From assembly GCF_002846575.1 (NCBI RefSeq), contig NZ_PJND01000008.1, positions 186,001 through 250,000 of the forward strand: a stretch of 64,000 nucleotides of DNA, written 5' to 3'. Numbering within the stretch: the first letter of the stretch is position 1; the number at the start of each line of letters is the position of its first letter. Of the stretch, positions 33,336 through 40,778 are shown piece by piece. Source of the stretch: Flavobacterium lindanitolerans. Lineage in GTDB: Bacteria > Bacteroidota > Bacteroidia > Flavobacteriales > Flavobacteriaceae. The position numbers were made by a program, and so were the translations under genes. The notes under the pieces were generated by a model. That model had not been told where the DNA came from. It saw only the letters and a program-made list of their open reading frames with translations, and ran no database searches.

Positions 33336-33346
33336 CGACTGCTTTT
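33320..33346. terminator. Terminator overlapping the photolyase stop codon
   Basis: AAAAGCAGTCG / CGACTGCTTTT stem with GATAA loop; the loop contains the TAA stop of the photolyase gene. The convergent HAD gene ends 4 bp further on, so it serves both strands. Confidence 0.82.
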
Positions 33347-33349
33347 GTT

Positions 33350-34009
33350 TTATGCATTTATATTTTTTATTTTCTCGAAATTCAAATCCCGGAAATCGGT
33401 TATCACCATATCTGCCTTTGACTGGTCCTGCCCTGTTCCGCTTTCACCTTTGTAGGCAATACAAAAAATCCCCGCCGCTTTGGCAGCCGTAATTCCGTTG
33501 GTACTGTCTTCAATAACAATACATTCATTGATAGGCGCTTTTGAATAGGAAGCCGCTTTTAAGAAAATAGCCGGATTGGGTTTGGATTCAGGAAAATCCT
33601 CACCACTGACTTTGTGCGTGAAATACGGATTCAATCCGAAACGCTCAAAAACCTTGTTGATAATGGCCATTTCAGAAGAGGAAGCCACTATCAGCTGTAT
33701 ACCGTTATTGTATAAATCAATAATAAGTTCCTTAACGCCCGGCATCAGATACAGGTCTTCCTTTTTATCAAAAGCCTCTATAAAAAGTTTGTTTTTGGCT
33801 TCAATCAGTTCTTCTACTTCATGAACCAATTGAAAATTATCTTTGATTTTCTGATAAATCATCTTATTGGAGTTTCCTGTGAAAGTGTGGTACATTTCAT
33901 CCGGAACGGTAATATCCAAATCTTTAAATTGCAATAAACTCACATCATAATGAACCGGTTCGGTGTCAACTAAAACACCGTCCATGTCAAAAATTACGGT
34001 CTTAACCAT
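33350..34009 (-). CDS. HAD-IA phosphatase, beta-phosphoglucomutase-like (copy 2)
   Basis: A 219-residue HAD hydrolase with C1 cap. Motif I is FDMDGVLVDTEPVH (nucleophile Asp8, acid/base Asp10). The cap follows (MYHTFTGNSNKMIYQKI), motif II is LIVASSSEMAII, and motif III/IV are GEDFPESKPNPAIFLKAA and VIEDSTNGITAAKAAG. This matches sugar-phosphate phosphatases or beta-phosphoglucomutases. It is a paralogue of the gene 7 bp upstream, which shares most of these motifs, so this is a tandem duplication that has diverged. The substrate of either copy is unknown. Confidence 0.87.
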   Translation of the reverse strand: MVKTVIFDMDGVLVDTEPVHYDVSLLQFKDLDITVPDEMYHTFTGNSNKMIYQKIKDNFQLVHEVEELIEAKNKLFIEAFDKKEDLYLMPGVKELIIDLYNNGIQLIVASSSEMAIINKVFERFGLNPYFTHKVSGEDFPESKPNPAIFLKAASYSKAPINECIVIEDSTNGITAAKAAGIFCIAYKGESGTGQDQSKADMVITDFRDLNFEKIKNINA

Positions 34010-34016
34010 TTTTATT

Positions 34017-34673
34017 TTACTTTAAATTCTTAATCTTTTCGGCGTTTAGCTCGTTAAAATGATTGATAATCCTATCTGCTTTTGACAAATCCTGAAGCTT
34101 GGTGTTTGCGCTTCTGTAACCTATACAAAAAATTCCTGCTGCAACCGAAGCTTCAACTCCGTTGGTACTGTCTTCTATAACAATGCATTCGTCTTTTTTC
34201 CCTATTGCTAAAGAAGCCGCATATTCAAAAATAGCCGGATGCGGTTTTGACTTCGGAAAATCTTCGCCACTCACAATATCCGAAAAATACTGATGCAGCT
34301 TAAAACGGTTAAAAACGCGTTCTATTGTTACCTTTGAAGCCGATGATGCAACAATGAGCTGAATACCGTTTTTATAAAGGTCTTTTATCAAATCCTCAAC
34401 TCCTTCTATAAGATGAAGGTCTTTTTTAGTATCAAAGGCATCATTAAAAATATTTCTCTTTCTCTGTATCAAATCCTCGACATCGTGGTCCAGACCAAAA
34501 GCATGTTTTAGTTTCTGGAAAACATTTCGTGTAGAGTTTCCGGTAAAAGTAGCAAACAGGTCATCGGTTACAGAAATTTCCAGTTCATCAAAATGCTGGA
34601 AATAGGCATATCTGTGAACGGGTTCCGTATCAACGATAACGCCGTCCATGTCAAAAATTACAGTTTTTATCAT
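34017..34673 (-). CDS. HAD-IA phosphatase, beta-phosphoglucomutase-like (copy 1)
   Basis: A 218-residue HAD hydrolase with motif I FDMDGVIVDTEPVH, cap TFTGNSTRNVFQKLKHAF, motif II LIVASSASKVTIERVF, motif III GEDFPKSKPHPAIFEYAA and motif IV VIEDSTNGVEASVAAG. It is collinear with copy 2 throughout and clearly homologous, with differences mainly in the cap (YAYFQHFDELEIS versus YDVSLLQFKDLDIT), the region that sets substrate choice. Both genes probably sit on one transcript. Reaction: phosphomonoester hydrolysis or phosphosugar mutase; substrate not inferable. Confidence 0.87.
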   Translation of the reverse strand: MIKTVIFDMDGVIVDTEPVHRYAYFQHFDELEISVTDDLFATFTGNSTRNVFQKLKHAFGLDHDVEDLIQRKRNIFNDAFDTKKDLHLIEGVEDLIKDLYKNGIQLIVASSASKVTIERVFNRFKLHQYFSDIVSGEDFPKSKPHPAIFEYAASLAIGKKDECIVIEDSTNGVEASVAAGIFCIGYRSANTKLQDLSKADRIINHFNELNAEKIKNLK

Positions 34674-34705
34674 TGTTGTGTTGTGTGTTTTGAGTAGTTT
34701 AGTTC

Positions 34706-35425
34706 TTATTCTTTCTTCAACAGATATCGGATTACTGTTTCTGCCGCATGAAGCCCGAATAATCCCGGCATATAGCTATTGGTTCCGTAGAATGATTTTT
34801 TGAAGTTGGAACCGTCTGTCATTCTCAAACTATTCGGGTCCTGGATTTCATAGGAATAAACAGCTTTCACGCCTTTATCGATTCCGGCTTCTCTCAATCT
34901 TCTTTTAACAGCCTTTGCCAGATAGCAGTTTTTGGTTTTACTGATGTCGGTTACTTTTACTTTACCTGCTTCCATTTTGCCTCCGGCGCCCATACTGCTG
35001 ACAATTTTTATTTTTTTGCGTTTGGAAGCAATAATCAGGTTTAATTTTGGTGTTATACTGTCAATACAGTCCATCACATAATCAAATTCATCGGTAACAA
35101 TCTCAAAAGCCCTTTCCGGCGAAAGGAATTCTTTTATTCTAGTTAGCTGTAATTCGGGATTTATATCCATCAGACGGTCACCAACCACATCAATTTTTGG
35201 CTTGCCCACGGTAGAATGCAATGCGGGAAGCTGACGGTTAATATTGGTAATGTCAACAACATCACCATCAACAATTGTCATTTTTCCAACACCCGCCCTG
35301 GCAATAAATTCAGCTGCAAAAGACCCTACACCACCTACTCCAACAATCAATACGTTTGAATTCTTTAATTTTTCAAGACCTTCTTTTTTGAACAACAATT
35401 CGGCTCTTTCTGTCCACTGCGCCAT
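34706..35425 (-). CDS. tcdA: tRNA threonylcarbamoyladenosine dehydratase TcdA
   Basis: A 239-residue ThiF/MoeB/E1-like ATP-dependent enzyme. It has the nucleotide-binding GVGGVGSFAAEFIARAGVG (from residue 29), the DGDVVDITNINRQ segment, and the MDCIDSITPKLNLI and SSMGAGGKMEAGKV regions that define TcdA (CsdL/YgdL). It converts t6A at tRNA position 37 into its cyclic form ct6A. It is on the minus strand 22 bp downstream of the TatD-type gene, so the genes from 36.7 to 33.3 kb may form one unit. Confidence 0.92.
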   Translation of the reverse strand: MAQWTERAELLFKKEGLEKLKNSNVLIVGVGGVGSFAAEFIARAGVGKMTIVDGDVVDITNINRQLPALHSTVGKPKIDVVGDRLMDINPELQLTRIKEFLSPERAFEIVTDEFDYVMDCIDSITPKLNLIIASKRKKIKIVSSMGAGGKMEAGKVKVTDISKTKNCYLAKAVKRRLREAGIDKGVKAVYSYEIQDPNSLRMTDGSNFKKSFYGTNSYMPGLFGLHAAETVIRYLLKKE

Positions 35426-35447
35426 TTTCTATAATTTATTTTTGTAC

Positions 35448-36092
35448 TTATTTTTTAAAAACATTTTTAAAATTCTGCTCTACAATTCCCTGCAAATCTT
35501 CAGGATTTTTGCCTTTGTACTTCGAAGCTACGGCATATACTTCTTCTATTGTTTCTTCAATCGTATCCGTTTCCAGGAAAAAACGATTATCCGGAACATT
35601 TTTAAAAACCGATTCCAATTCCGGGTTCCGCAACAAATATTTACCAAAAGAAAGATAAAAACCATTTTCCAGCAATTGTCTGGCCAATTGTTCATTTTTT
35701 GAGAATCCGTGGATAATCATCGGAACCGTAATCTTTACATCATTCCTGATGGCTATTAATTCCTGAAACGATGCTACACAATGGATAACCACCGGTTTTT
35801 GATATTTTTGAGCCAATGCCAATTGTTTTCTAAACACCTGTTCCTGCAGGCTAAACGGAATTTCAATTCTTTTATCCAGTCCGCATTCGCCAACAGCCAG
35901 ACAATTGGAAGTCTGTATTTTTTCTTCTATAACGGCAAGGTCATCTTCAACCCTATCCGCTACAATATACCACGGATGAATCCCTATCGAATACAACGGA
36001 ATGGACACATCGAATTCCTGCGGATATTGATTGACCAATTCCAGGCAACCGGGATGGTTTGAGAATTTATGCGTGTGGAGATTGTATAGCAA
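35448..36092 (-). CDS. TatD family metal-dependent hydrolase
   Basis: A 214-residue TIM-barrel metallohydrolase. Metal-ligand motifs are in the expected order: HTHKFSNH at residues 6-13, YSIGIHPWYI, VGECGLDKR, VIHCVASFQELI, MIIHGFSKNEQ and LETDTIEE near residue 185. It is shorter than YcfH/TatD (about 260 residues), as is common for the Bacteroidota subgroup. The likely activity is 3'-5' DNA exonuclease or a related phosphoesterase. It starts 3 bp downstream of the DUF1684 gene stop and 22 bp upstream of tcdA, on the same strand. Confidence 0.87.
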   Translation of the reverse strand: MLYNLHTHKFSNHPGCLELVNQYPQEFDVSIPLYSIGIHPWYIVADRVEDDLAVIEEKIQTSNCLAVGECGLDKRIEIPFSLQEQVFRKQLALAQKYQKPVVIHCVASFQELIAIRNDVKITVPMIIHGFSKNEQLARQLLENGFYLSFGKYLLRNPELESVFKNVPDNRFFLETDTIEETIEEVYAVASKYKGKNPEDLQGIVEQNFKNVFKK

Positions 36093-36095
36093 AGC

Positions 36096-36698
36096 TTATT
36101 TTTTAAATTTTTTCACTCCAGCCTTAATTTCAATCGCAAGATCATTTTCCTGTGGAGGAATCGGGCATGAATATTTATGATTATAGGCACAATACGGATT
36201 ATATGCCGTATTAAAATCAATAGAGATTGTATCGCCTTGTGGTATTTTCAAATCAATATACCTTCCACCTCCATAACTGTCAACTCCGGAAGTCAGGTCT
36301 GTAAAAGGCAAAAACAATGCATCCTTATATTCTTCTATTTTTTTCAAATCCAGACTTTGGTAAAGATTTACCTTGAACTTTTTCCCGTCTATCGAAAAAT
36401 GGGCTTCACCATATTTCACATACATGGGTTTTCTGGAGGTAGTCGTTGGCATTTCAAAAGGTTTTTCGTCCGGAGTTCTTATGAACTTTGCATTGACGAA
36501 AAAATTTCCGTTTATGGGATAAAAATCCAAAGCCTTAAATGTTTTCAAATCTTTCTTTAGCAAGGGACTTTTTACCGAGTCGGCATATTCCGCATTTAAT
36601 TCTTTCTGGAAAGCAACAACAGCTTCTTTATCAAAACTTTTTTGCGCCAATAAAACGGTCGATACCAATAAAAACAGCAGGTTGAGGAAGCTTTTCAT
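36096..36698 (-). CDS. Secreted DUF1684 family protein
   Basis: About 200 residues with a signal peptide (MKSFLNLLFLLVSTVLLA-QKSF). DUF1684 landmarks are FQKELNAEYADSVKSPL near the N-terminus, YGEAHFSIDGKKFKVNLYQS, FLPFTDLTSGVDSYGGGRYIDL and the nearly invariant DFNTAYNPYCAYNHKYSCPIPPQEN near the C-terminus. Function is unknown. I took ATG 36696-36698; the upstream in-frame codon at 36705-36707 is TTG. It is divergent from an MFS transporter and 3 bp from the TatD-type gene. Confidence 0.85.
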   Translation of the reverse strand: MKSFLNLLFLLVSTVLLAQKSFDKEAVVAFQKELNAEYADSVKSPLLKKDLKTFKALDFYPINGNFFVNAKFIRTPDEKPFEMPTTTSRKPMYVKYGEAHFSIDGKKFKVNLYQSLDLKKIEEYKDALFLPFTDLTSGVDSYGGGRYIDLKIPQGDTISIDFNTAYNPYCAYNHKYSCPIPPQENDLAIEIKAGVKKFKK

Positions 36699-36770
36699 GA
36701 ATTTCAATTTTTATGCAAAAATAAGCAAAATTATCGATTACGCTTTCCAAAAAAAGGGAAGCAAACTTTG

Positions 36771-36778
36771 TAACTTTG
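36771..36778 (+). promoter_or_regulatory. -7 promoter element of MFS gene
   Basis: TAACTTTG matches TAnnTTTG; the expected transcript start is about 18 nt before ATG 36799. This supports the shorter MFS start. Confidence 0.5.
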
Positions 36779-36798
36779 TGTCAAAAATTGACTATCTG

Positions 36799-38013
36799 AT
36801 GCTCCAAACGGCCTTCAAGCGCTATATAGATTCCTTTCGGGGATTTTCTAAAGAAATCTGGATACTGGCACTTATTACTTTCATCAACAGGACAGGAACA
36901 ATGGTTCTCCCATTCCTTTCGAAATATATGAAAGAAGACTTGCATTTTGACTATGACGCCATTGGAACGGTTATGGTCTTTTTTGGTTTGGGGTCAATGA
37001 TTGGTTCCTGGATTGGCGGAAAGCTTTCCGATAGGATTGGTTTTTACAAAATAATGATTTTCAGCCTGCTCACCAGTGGTCTGCTGCTAATTTTTGTGCA
37101 GTTTGTCACTTCATTTACAGGAATGTGTTTTGCCATGTTTGGTATTATGCTTATCGCAGATATGTTTCGTCCGGCCATGTATGTTTCTCTGGGAGCGTAT
37201 GCCAAACCCGAAAACAGAACCCGTGCTTTTTCACTGGTCCGGCTTGCAGTCAATTTAGGTTTTGCCGCCGGTCCGGCATTGGGAGGGCTGATTATTATGG
37301 GAATTGGCTACAAAGGCTTGTTTTGGGTTGATGGTGCTTCCTGTATTATTTCCATACTGATTTTTGCTACATTGGTGAAAGAAAAGAAACTAGCTACCCA
37401 TCAAGACCATGAGGATGCTGAAAAAGCGGTTGTAAAATCTGTATTTTGGGATGGCCCTTTCTGGATATTCCTTTTCGGAAGCTATTTAACAGCCCTGATT
37501 TTCTTACAGCTGTTCTCAACATTGCCGCTATACCATTCCGAATGGTATCATATCACAGAATTCCAAACCGGATTGCTGATGTCGTTAAACGGCCTGCTCA
37601 TATTCTTTTTGGAAATGCCGATGGTGACTTCACTCGAAAGAAAACAGGTCAATCGCCTGAAACTCATACTATGGGGTACCTTTCTGTTAAGCGTGAGCTT
37701 TTTTGTACTACTTTTTGACAATTGGGCCGGCATACTGATTGTCAGCATGCTTTTTATGACCTTTGGAGAAATACTGAATTTTCCGTTTACCAACTCTTTT
37801 GCTATGAGCCGGGCTCCAAAAGGACATGAAGGTCGTTATATGGCCCTGTTCACCATGAGTTTCAGCCTGGCACATATTACAAGCGCCAAATTGGGGTTAG
37901 GAATTATTTCCCGCTACGGCTATGCGACAAACTGGTTGGTAATGGGGGTTTTAGGACTCCTCTCCTGTGCCAGCATATTGTATCTGAAAAGAATAGTTAC
38001 ACAAAACAAATAA
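36799..38013 (+). CDS. MFS transporter
   Basis: A 404-residue twelve-helix major facilitator protein. Motif A is present between TM2 and TM3 (GGKLSDRIGFYK), an arginine-rich loop follows (NRTRAFSLVRLAVNLGFAAGPALGG), and a central cytoplasmic loop of charged residues (EKKLATHQDHEDAEKAVVK) separates the two halves. The group resembles drug/multidrug efflux MFS proteins but the substrate cannot be told. I chose ATG 36799 because upstream codons back to 36682 are hydrophilic, run through the promoter element and overlap the divergent DUF1684 start. Confidence 0.85.
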   Translation: MLQTAFKRYIDSFRGFSKEIWILALITFINRTGTMVLPFLSKYMKEDLHFDYDAIGTVMVFFGLGSMIGSWIGGKLSDRIGFYKIMIFSLLTSGLLLIFVQFVTSFTGMCFAMFGIMLIADMFRPAMYVSLGAYAKPENRTRAFSLVRLAVNLGFAAGPALGGLIIMGIGYKGLFWVDGASCIISILIFATLVKEKKLATHQDHEDAEKAVVKSVFWDGPFWIFLFGSYLTALIFLQLFSTLPLYHSEWYHITEFQTGLLMSLNGLLIFFLEMPMVTSLERKQVNRLKLILWGTFLLSVSFFVLLFDNWAGILIVSMLFMTFGEILNFPFTNSFAMSRAPKGHEGRYMALFTMSFSLAHITSAKLGLGIISRYGYATNWLVMGVLGLLSCASILYLKRIVTQNK

Positions 38014-38360
38014 GCTGATTTTATTCACTATCGGGAGGTTTATACGATAGGAAAGAAAGTGCTGAAATCTATTTTCTATAATTTTCTATTTTATACATAC
38101 AACACATAAACTTAGCGCTTCAGAACCTTAGTATCTCTTTTTATTCCAGCCACAGGTTTAAAAAATTACACCGATTTAAAGCTTCTCTATAGAAATGAAA
38201 GAAGACATAAAAAGTTAGACTTTAATCATTTTGTATATCAATCAATAAAACACTCTTAAACCATCTTTTTGTTTTTCAGACAATTAACACACATAAATCA
38301 TTATTTTTGTGTTTTCCTTTTTGATAGCCTTACAATAAAAAACTAAAATTTACGTTAAAT
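38014..38360. other. Intergenic region with a degenerate repeat remnant
   Basis: No gene is visible. A block at 38112-38143 (CTTAGCGCTTCAGAACC, then TTAGTATCTC) is a single degenerate copy of the tandem repeat family at 9.6-10.0 kb. The rest is AT-rich. The end of the gap leads into the BlaI operator/promoter. Confidence 0.6.
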
Positions 38361-38396
38361 AACTAAGAAAATAGTTTGTCAACTAAAAAATTAGTT
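38361..38396. promoter_or_regulatory. Double 16-bp dyad operator of the blaI-M56 operon
   Basis: Site 1 (38361-38376) is AACTAA-GAAA-ATAGTT, an imperfect dyad. Site 2 (38381-38396) is AACTAA-AAAA-TTAGTT, perfect. Their centres are 20 bp apart, nearly two helical turns, and they flank or overlap the -33 box and abut the -7 box. The same pair with the same spacing occurs at 52841-52876. This is the expected layout for a BlaI/MecI dimer-pair operator. Confidence 0.8.
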
Positions 38397-38405
38397 ATAC
38401 ATTTG
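38375..38405 (+). promoter_or_regulatory. Bacteroidota-type promoter of blaI-M56 operon
   Basis: TTTG (38375-38378), 19-bp spacer, TACATTTG (38398-38405) is an exact match to the -33/-7 consensus. Transcription would start near 38408, giving a leader of about 80 nt before the blaI ATG. Confidence 0.8.
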
Positions 38406-38489
38406 TCTTGTTAGAGTTAGGATATGGATTATCTCCTGAATAGCATTTAAAAAATTATTCAGGAGAAAAACCATTAAAAAAGGAACAAG

Positions 38490-38849
38490 ATGCAGAAGTT
38501 AACAAACAAAGAAGAAGAAGTAATGCAGATTTTATGGAAGCTGGAAAAAGCTTTCGTTAAAGAGATAATGGCTGAAATTAAGGAAGACCAGCCACATTAT
38601 AATACATTATCTACTATAGTAAGGATTTTGGAGGAAAAAGGATTTGTTGGGCATACTGCTTTTGGAAATTCACACCAGTATTATCCTATTGTAGCGTTGG
38701 AAGATTACAGAAAGCGTTTTATGACAACCGCAATTGATAATTATTTTGACAGTTCCTATAAAAATCTGGTTTCGTTTTTTGCGAAGGAAGAAAAAATTTC
38801 TGCCGATGAGCTACGCGAAATTTTAGACATGATTGAAAAAAAGAAATAA
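38490..38849 (+). CDS. blaI: BlaI/MecI/CopY family transcriptional repressor
   Basis: A 119-residue winged-helix repressor. The N-terminal DNA-binding domain reads LTNKEEEVMQILWKLEKAFVKEIMAEI...HYNTLSTIVRILEEKGFVGHTAFGNSHQYYPI; residues 64-119 form the dimerisation helices (FMTTAIDNYFDSSYKNLVSFF). BlaI-type repressors are inactivated by proteolysis driven by a membrane M56 protease, and that partner gene follows 2 bp after the stop. The promoter carries two dyads (38361-38396), so autoregulation is likely. The identical perfect dyad upstream of the serine hydrolase at 52.9 kb predicts a second target. Confidence 0.93.
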   Translation: MQKLTNKEEEVMQILWKLEKAFVKEIMAEIKEDQPHYNTLSTIVRILEEKGFVGHTAFGNSHQYYPIVALEDYRKRFMTTAIDNYFDSSYKNLVSFFAKEEKISADELREILDMIEKKK

Positions 38850-38851
38850 AT

Positions 38852-40573
38852 ATGGAAAACTTTATCCTATATTTTGCAAAAGCGTCAGCTCTATTGGCCG
38901 TATTTTTCTTAGCCTATTATTTTTTGCTTAGGAAAGAGACTTTCTTTACTGCCAACAGATGGTTCCTTTTGGCCGGAATAATAACTTCTTTGCTTTTGCC
39001 AAAGATAATTTTTGTAAAGACAATCTGGGTTGAACCTGCTGCCACAGTAAATTATGCTCCAATTGAAACAGCAAAAGAACCCATTGCTTTTGATGCTATT
39101 CCTAATGCTGAAGCCGGATTATCTTCACCCCTACATACGGTATCAGAAAACTCAGTTATAACTACTGAGCCGCTTATGGTTGAAGAACCAGCCTTTGAAA
39201 TCAACTGGCTGTATGTTATAGTTGGCGTATATCTTATAGGAATGTTTTTCTTTTTGGTGAAATTTATCCAAGATTTTTGGGGCTTGCGAAAAATTTTCCG
39301 CAACCAGACTGTTGAGCTTCACGGAAGATTCAAATTTGTGGATACTGACAGGATACAATCACCTTTTTCATTTTTTAATTATATCGTCTATAATTCGAAT
39401 CACTTTAAAAAAGAAGAACTGGAAAACATACTGGAACACGAAAAGGTACACAGTTCGCAAATGCATTCTGCAGATATGATTTTAAGCCAGTTGTTCTGTA
39501 TCGCATTTTGGTTCAATCCTTTTGCCTGGCTACATAAAAAAGCTATCGTTCAGAATTTAGAATTTATTGCCGATTCAACAGCTTTAAAAGCCGTTCCGGA
39601 CCGTATAATTTATCAGAAAACATTATTAAAAGTAAGTGCACCTCATCACTGCATTCCAATTACTAATCATTTTTTTCAATCATTAATCAAAAAACGAATC
39701 GTTATGTTAAACACAAACCAATCCAAAAAGAGGAATTCCTGGAAGTACGCCATCGTATTGCCATTGCTGACAGTCTTTATGCTCCAGTTCCAGGTAGAAA
39801 CTATTGCACAGGAAAAAGAAGGCGGAAAAGTTCAGGAGCAACAGACAAGCAATTATGAAGTCAGAGTCGATAAAAACTCTACTGATGACTATTTGAAAGC
39901 ACAGTCAAAAATCTTTAAGAACAATCACGGAATTGACCTGAAATTTTCCAAAATCAAAAGAAATTCAGACAAGGAAATTGTTGCTATCAAAACAACTTAT
40001 AAGGATAAAAACGGTAATTCCGGTGACTCCTACCTAAAAGGTAAAGAGCCCATCCAACCTTTCCTTTTGAGCAGAGAAGACAATAAGGTAGTTGTTTCGA
40101 ATGTGCCGGCTGTTTACGGAAGTTTTAATACACCAACCGTTTACGGTAAATTCAAAAACAATTCGTCGCCGGTAGCTTTGACATATAAGACAGGAATGCC
40201 TGCAATGCCAATACCTCCTGTTCCTCCAACAATGCCAAATGTGCCAGCATTACCCAATGCGCCAACATTCCCACAATTGCCTGCACCTCCTACACCTCCA
40301 AATACAGAGTATGATGAAAATAGTGCGGAGTGGAAAAAATTTGAAGAGCAGATAGCAAAATTCGAAGCCGAAATGGATGCAAAAGAAAGCGATATAGCAA
40401 AATACGAACAAGCTATGGAAAAATTTGCCGCACAGGTAGAAGCTACCTACACTAAAGATGTTGAAAAACAAATGGCCGAATTTGAGAAAAAAATGAAGGT
40501 CTATGAAAAAGAAATGGAAGTATATGCCAAGCAAATTGAAACTCTAATGGAGAAAGAGGAAAGAAACAGATAA
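38852..40573 (+). CDS. M56 family (BlaR1-like) membrane metallopeptidase with Pro-rich and coiled-coil C-terminus
   Basis: A 573-residue protein. N-terminal helices (about 8-27, 37-56, 117-138) bracket the M56 protease domain with zinc motif HEKVH at 196-200 and a downstream Glu in NLEFIAD near 237. A further membrane helix lies near 296-312 (YAIVLPLLTVFMLQF). The C-terminal 260 residues should be periplasmic: a charged domain, a Pro-rich segment at about 445-490 (PPVPPTMPNVPALPNAP), and a coiled coil to the end (DVEKQMAEFEKKMKVYEKEM). Unlike staphylococcal BlaR1 there is no penicillin-binding sensor domain, so the signal sensed must differ. It starts 2 bp after blaI and is closed by a terminator. 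Confidence 0.9.
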   Translation: MENFILYFAKASALLAVFFLAYYFLLRKETFFTANRWFLLAGIITSLLLPKIIFVKTIWVEPAATVNYAPIETAKEPIAFDAIPNAEAGLSSPLHTVSENSVITTEPLMVEEPAFEINWLYVIVGVYLIGMFFFLVKFIQDFWGLRKIFRNQTVELHGRFKFVDTDRIQSPFSFFNYIVYNSNHFKKEELENILEHEKVHSSQMHSADMILSQLFCIAFWFNPFAWLHKKAIVQNLEFIADSTALKAVPDRIIYQKTLLKVSAPHHCIPITNHFFQSLIKKRIVMLNTNQSKKRNSWKYAIVLPLLTVFMLQFQVETIAQEKEGGKVQEQQTSNYEVRVDKNSTDDYLKAQSKIFKNNHGIDLKFSKIKRNSDKEIVAIKTTYKDKNGNSGDSYLKGKEPIQPFLLSREDNKVVVSNVPAVYGSFNTPTVYGKFKNNSSPVALTYKTGMPAMPIPPVPPTMPNVPALPNAPTFPQLPAPPTPPNTEYDENSAEWKKFEEQIAKFEAEMDAKESDIAKYEQAMEKFAAQVEATYTKDVEKQMAEFEKKMKVYEKEMEVYAKQIETLMEKEERNR

Positions 40574-40587
40574 CCAGAAAACAAATA

Positions 40588-40616
40588 AAAAAAGCTGTCA
40601 ATAGACAGCTTTTTTT
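40588..40616 (+). terminator. Intrinsic terminator after blaI-M56 operon
   Basis: AAAAAGCTGTC / GACAGCTTTTT hairpin with AATA loop and T run, about 15 bp past the stop. Confidence 0.87.
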
Positions 40617-40637
40617 GTATCTTTAAGATAAAAAGTG

Positions 40638-40778
40638 ATGTTTAAGATATTAGCAAAACTAAATAAATGGCTGTTGCCTAACTATACTAAACAAGGTTTG
40701 GATTTGGCGAAGGCAACCAAATTCCAAAAAGCAATTATAGCCTGGAAATACTACGTTACCATCCACGCACTGGACTAA
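40638..40778 (+). CDS. Conserved 46-residue small protein
   Basis: ATG 40638-40640 to TAA 40776-40778 encodes a basic peptide starting MFKILAKLNKWLLPNYTKQG and ending YYVTIHALD. It is amphipathic with several Lys and aromatic residues, and it has no signal peptide. From memory, near-identical 46-residue proteins occur beside apt in many Flavobacteriaceae, sometimes mislabelled SsrA-binding protein; it is far too short for SmpB. A TATCTTTA element at 40619-40626 may be its promoter. Its stop overlaps the stop of the convergent apt gene by 4 bp. Function is unknown. Confidence 0.72.
   Translation: MFKILAKLNKWLLPNYTKQGLDLAKATKFQKAIIAWKYYVTIHALD

Noticed and set aside
36682..36798. Longer start of the MFS transporter
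   Set aside because: The extension is hydrophilic, spans the TAACTTTG promoter element and overlaps the divergent DUF1684 start.
40638..40778. SsrA-binding protein (SmpB)
   Set aside because: This label circulates for similar 46-residue peptides, but SmpB is about 150 residues and no SmpB motif is present.
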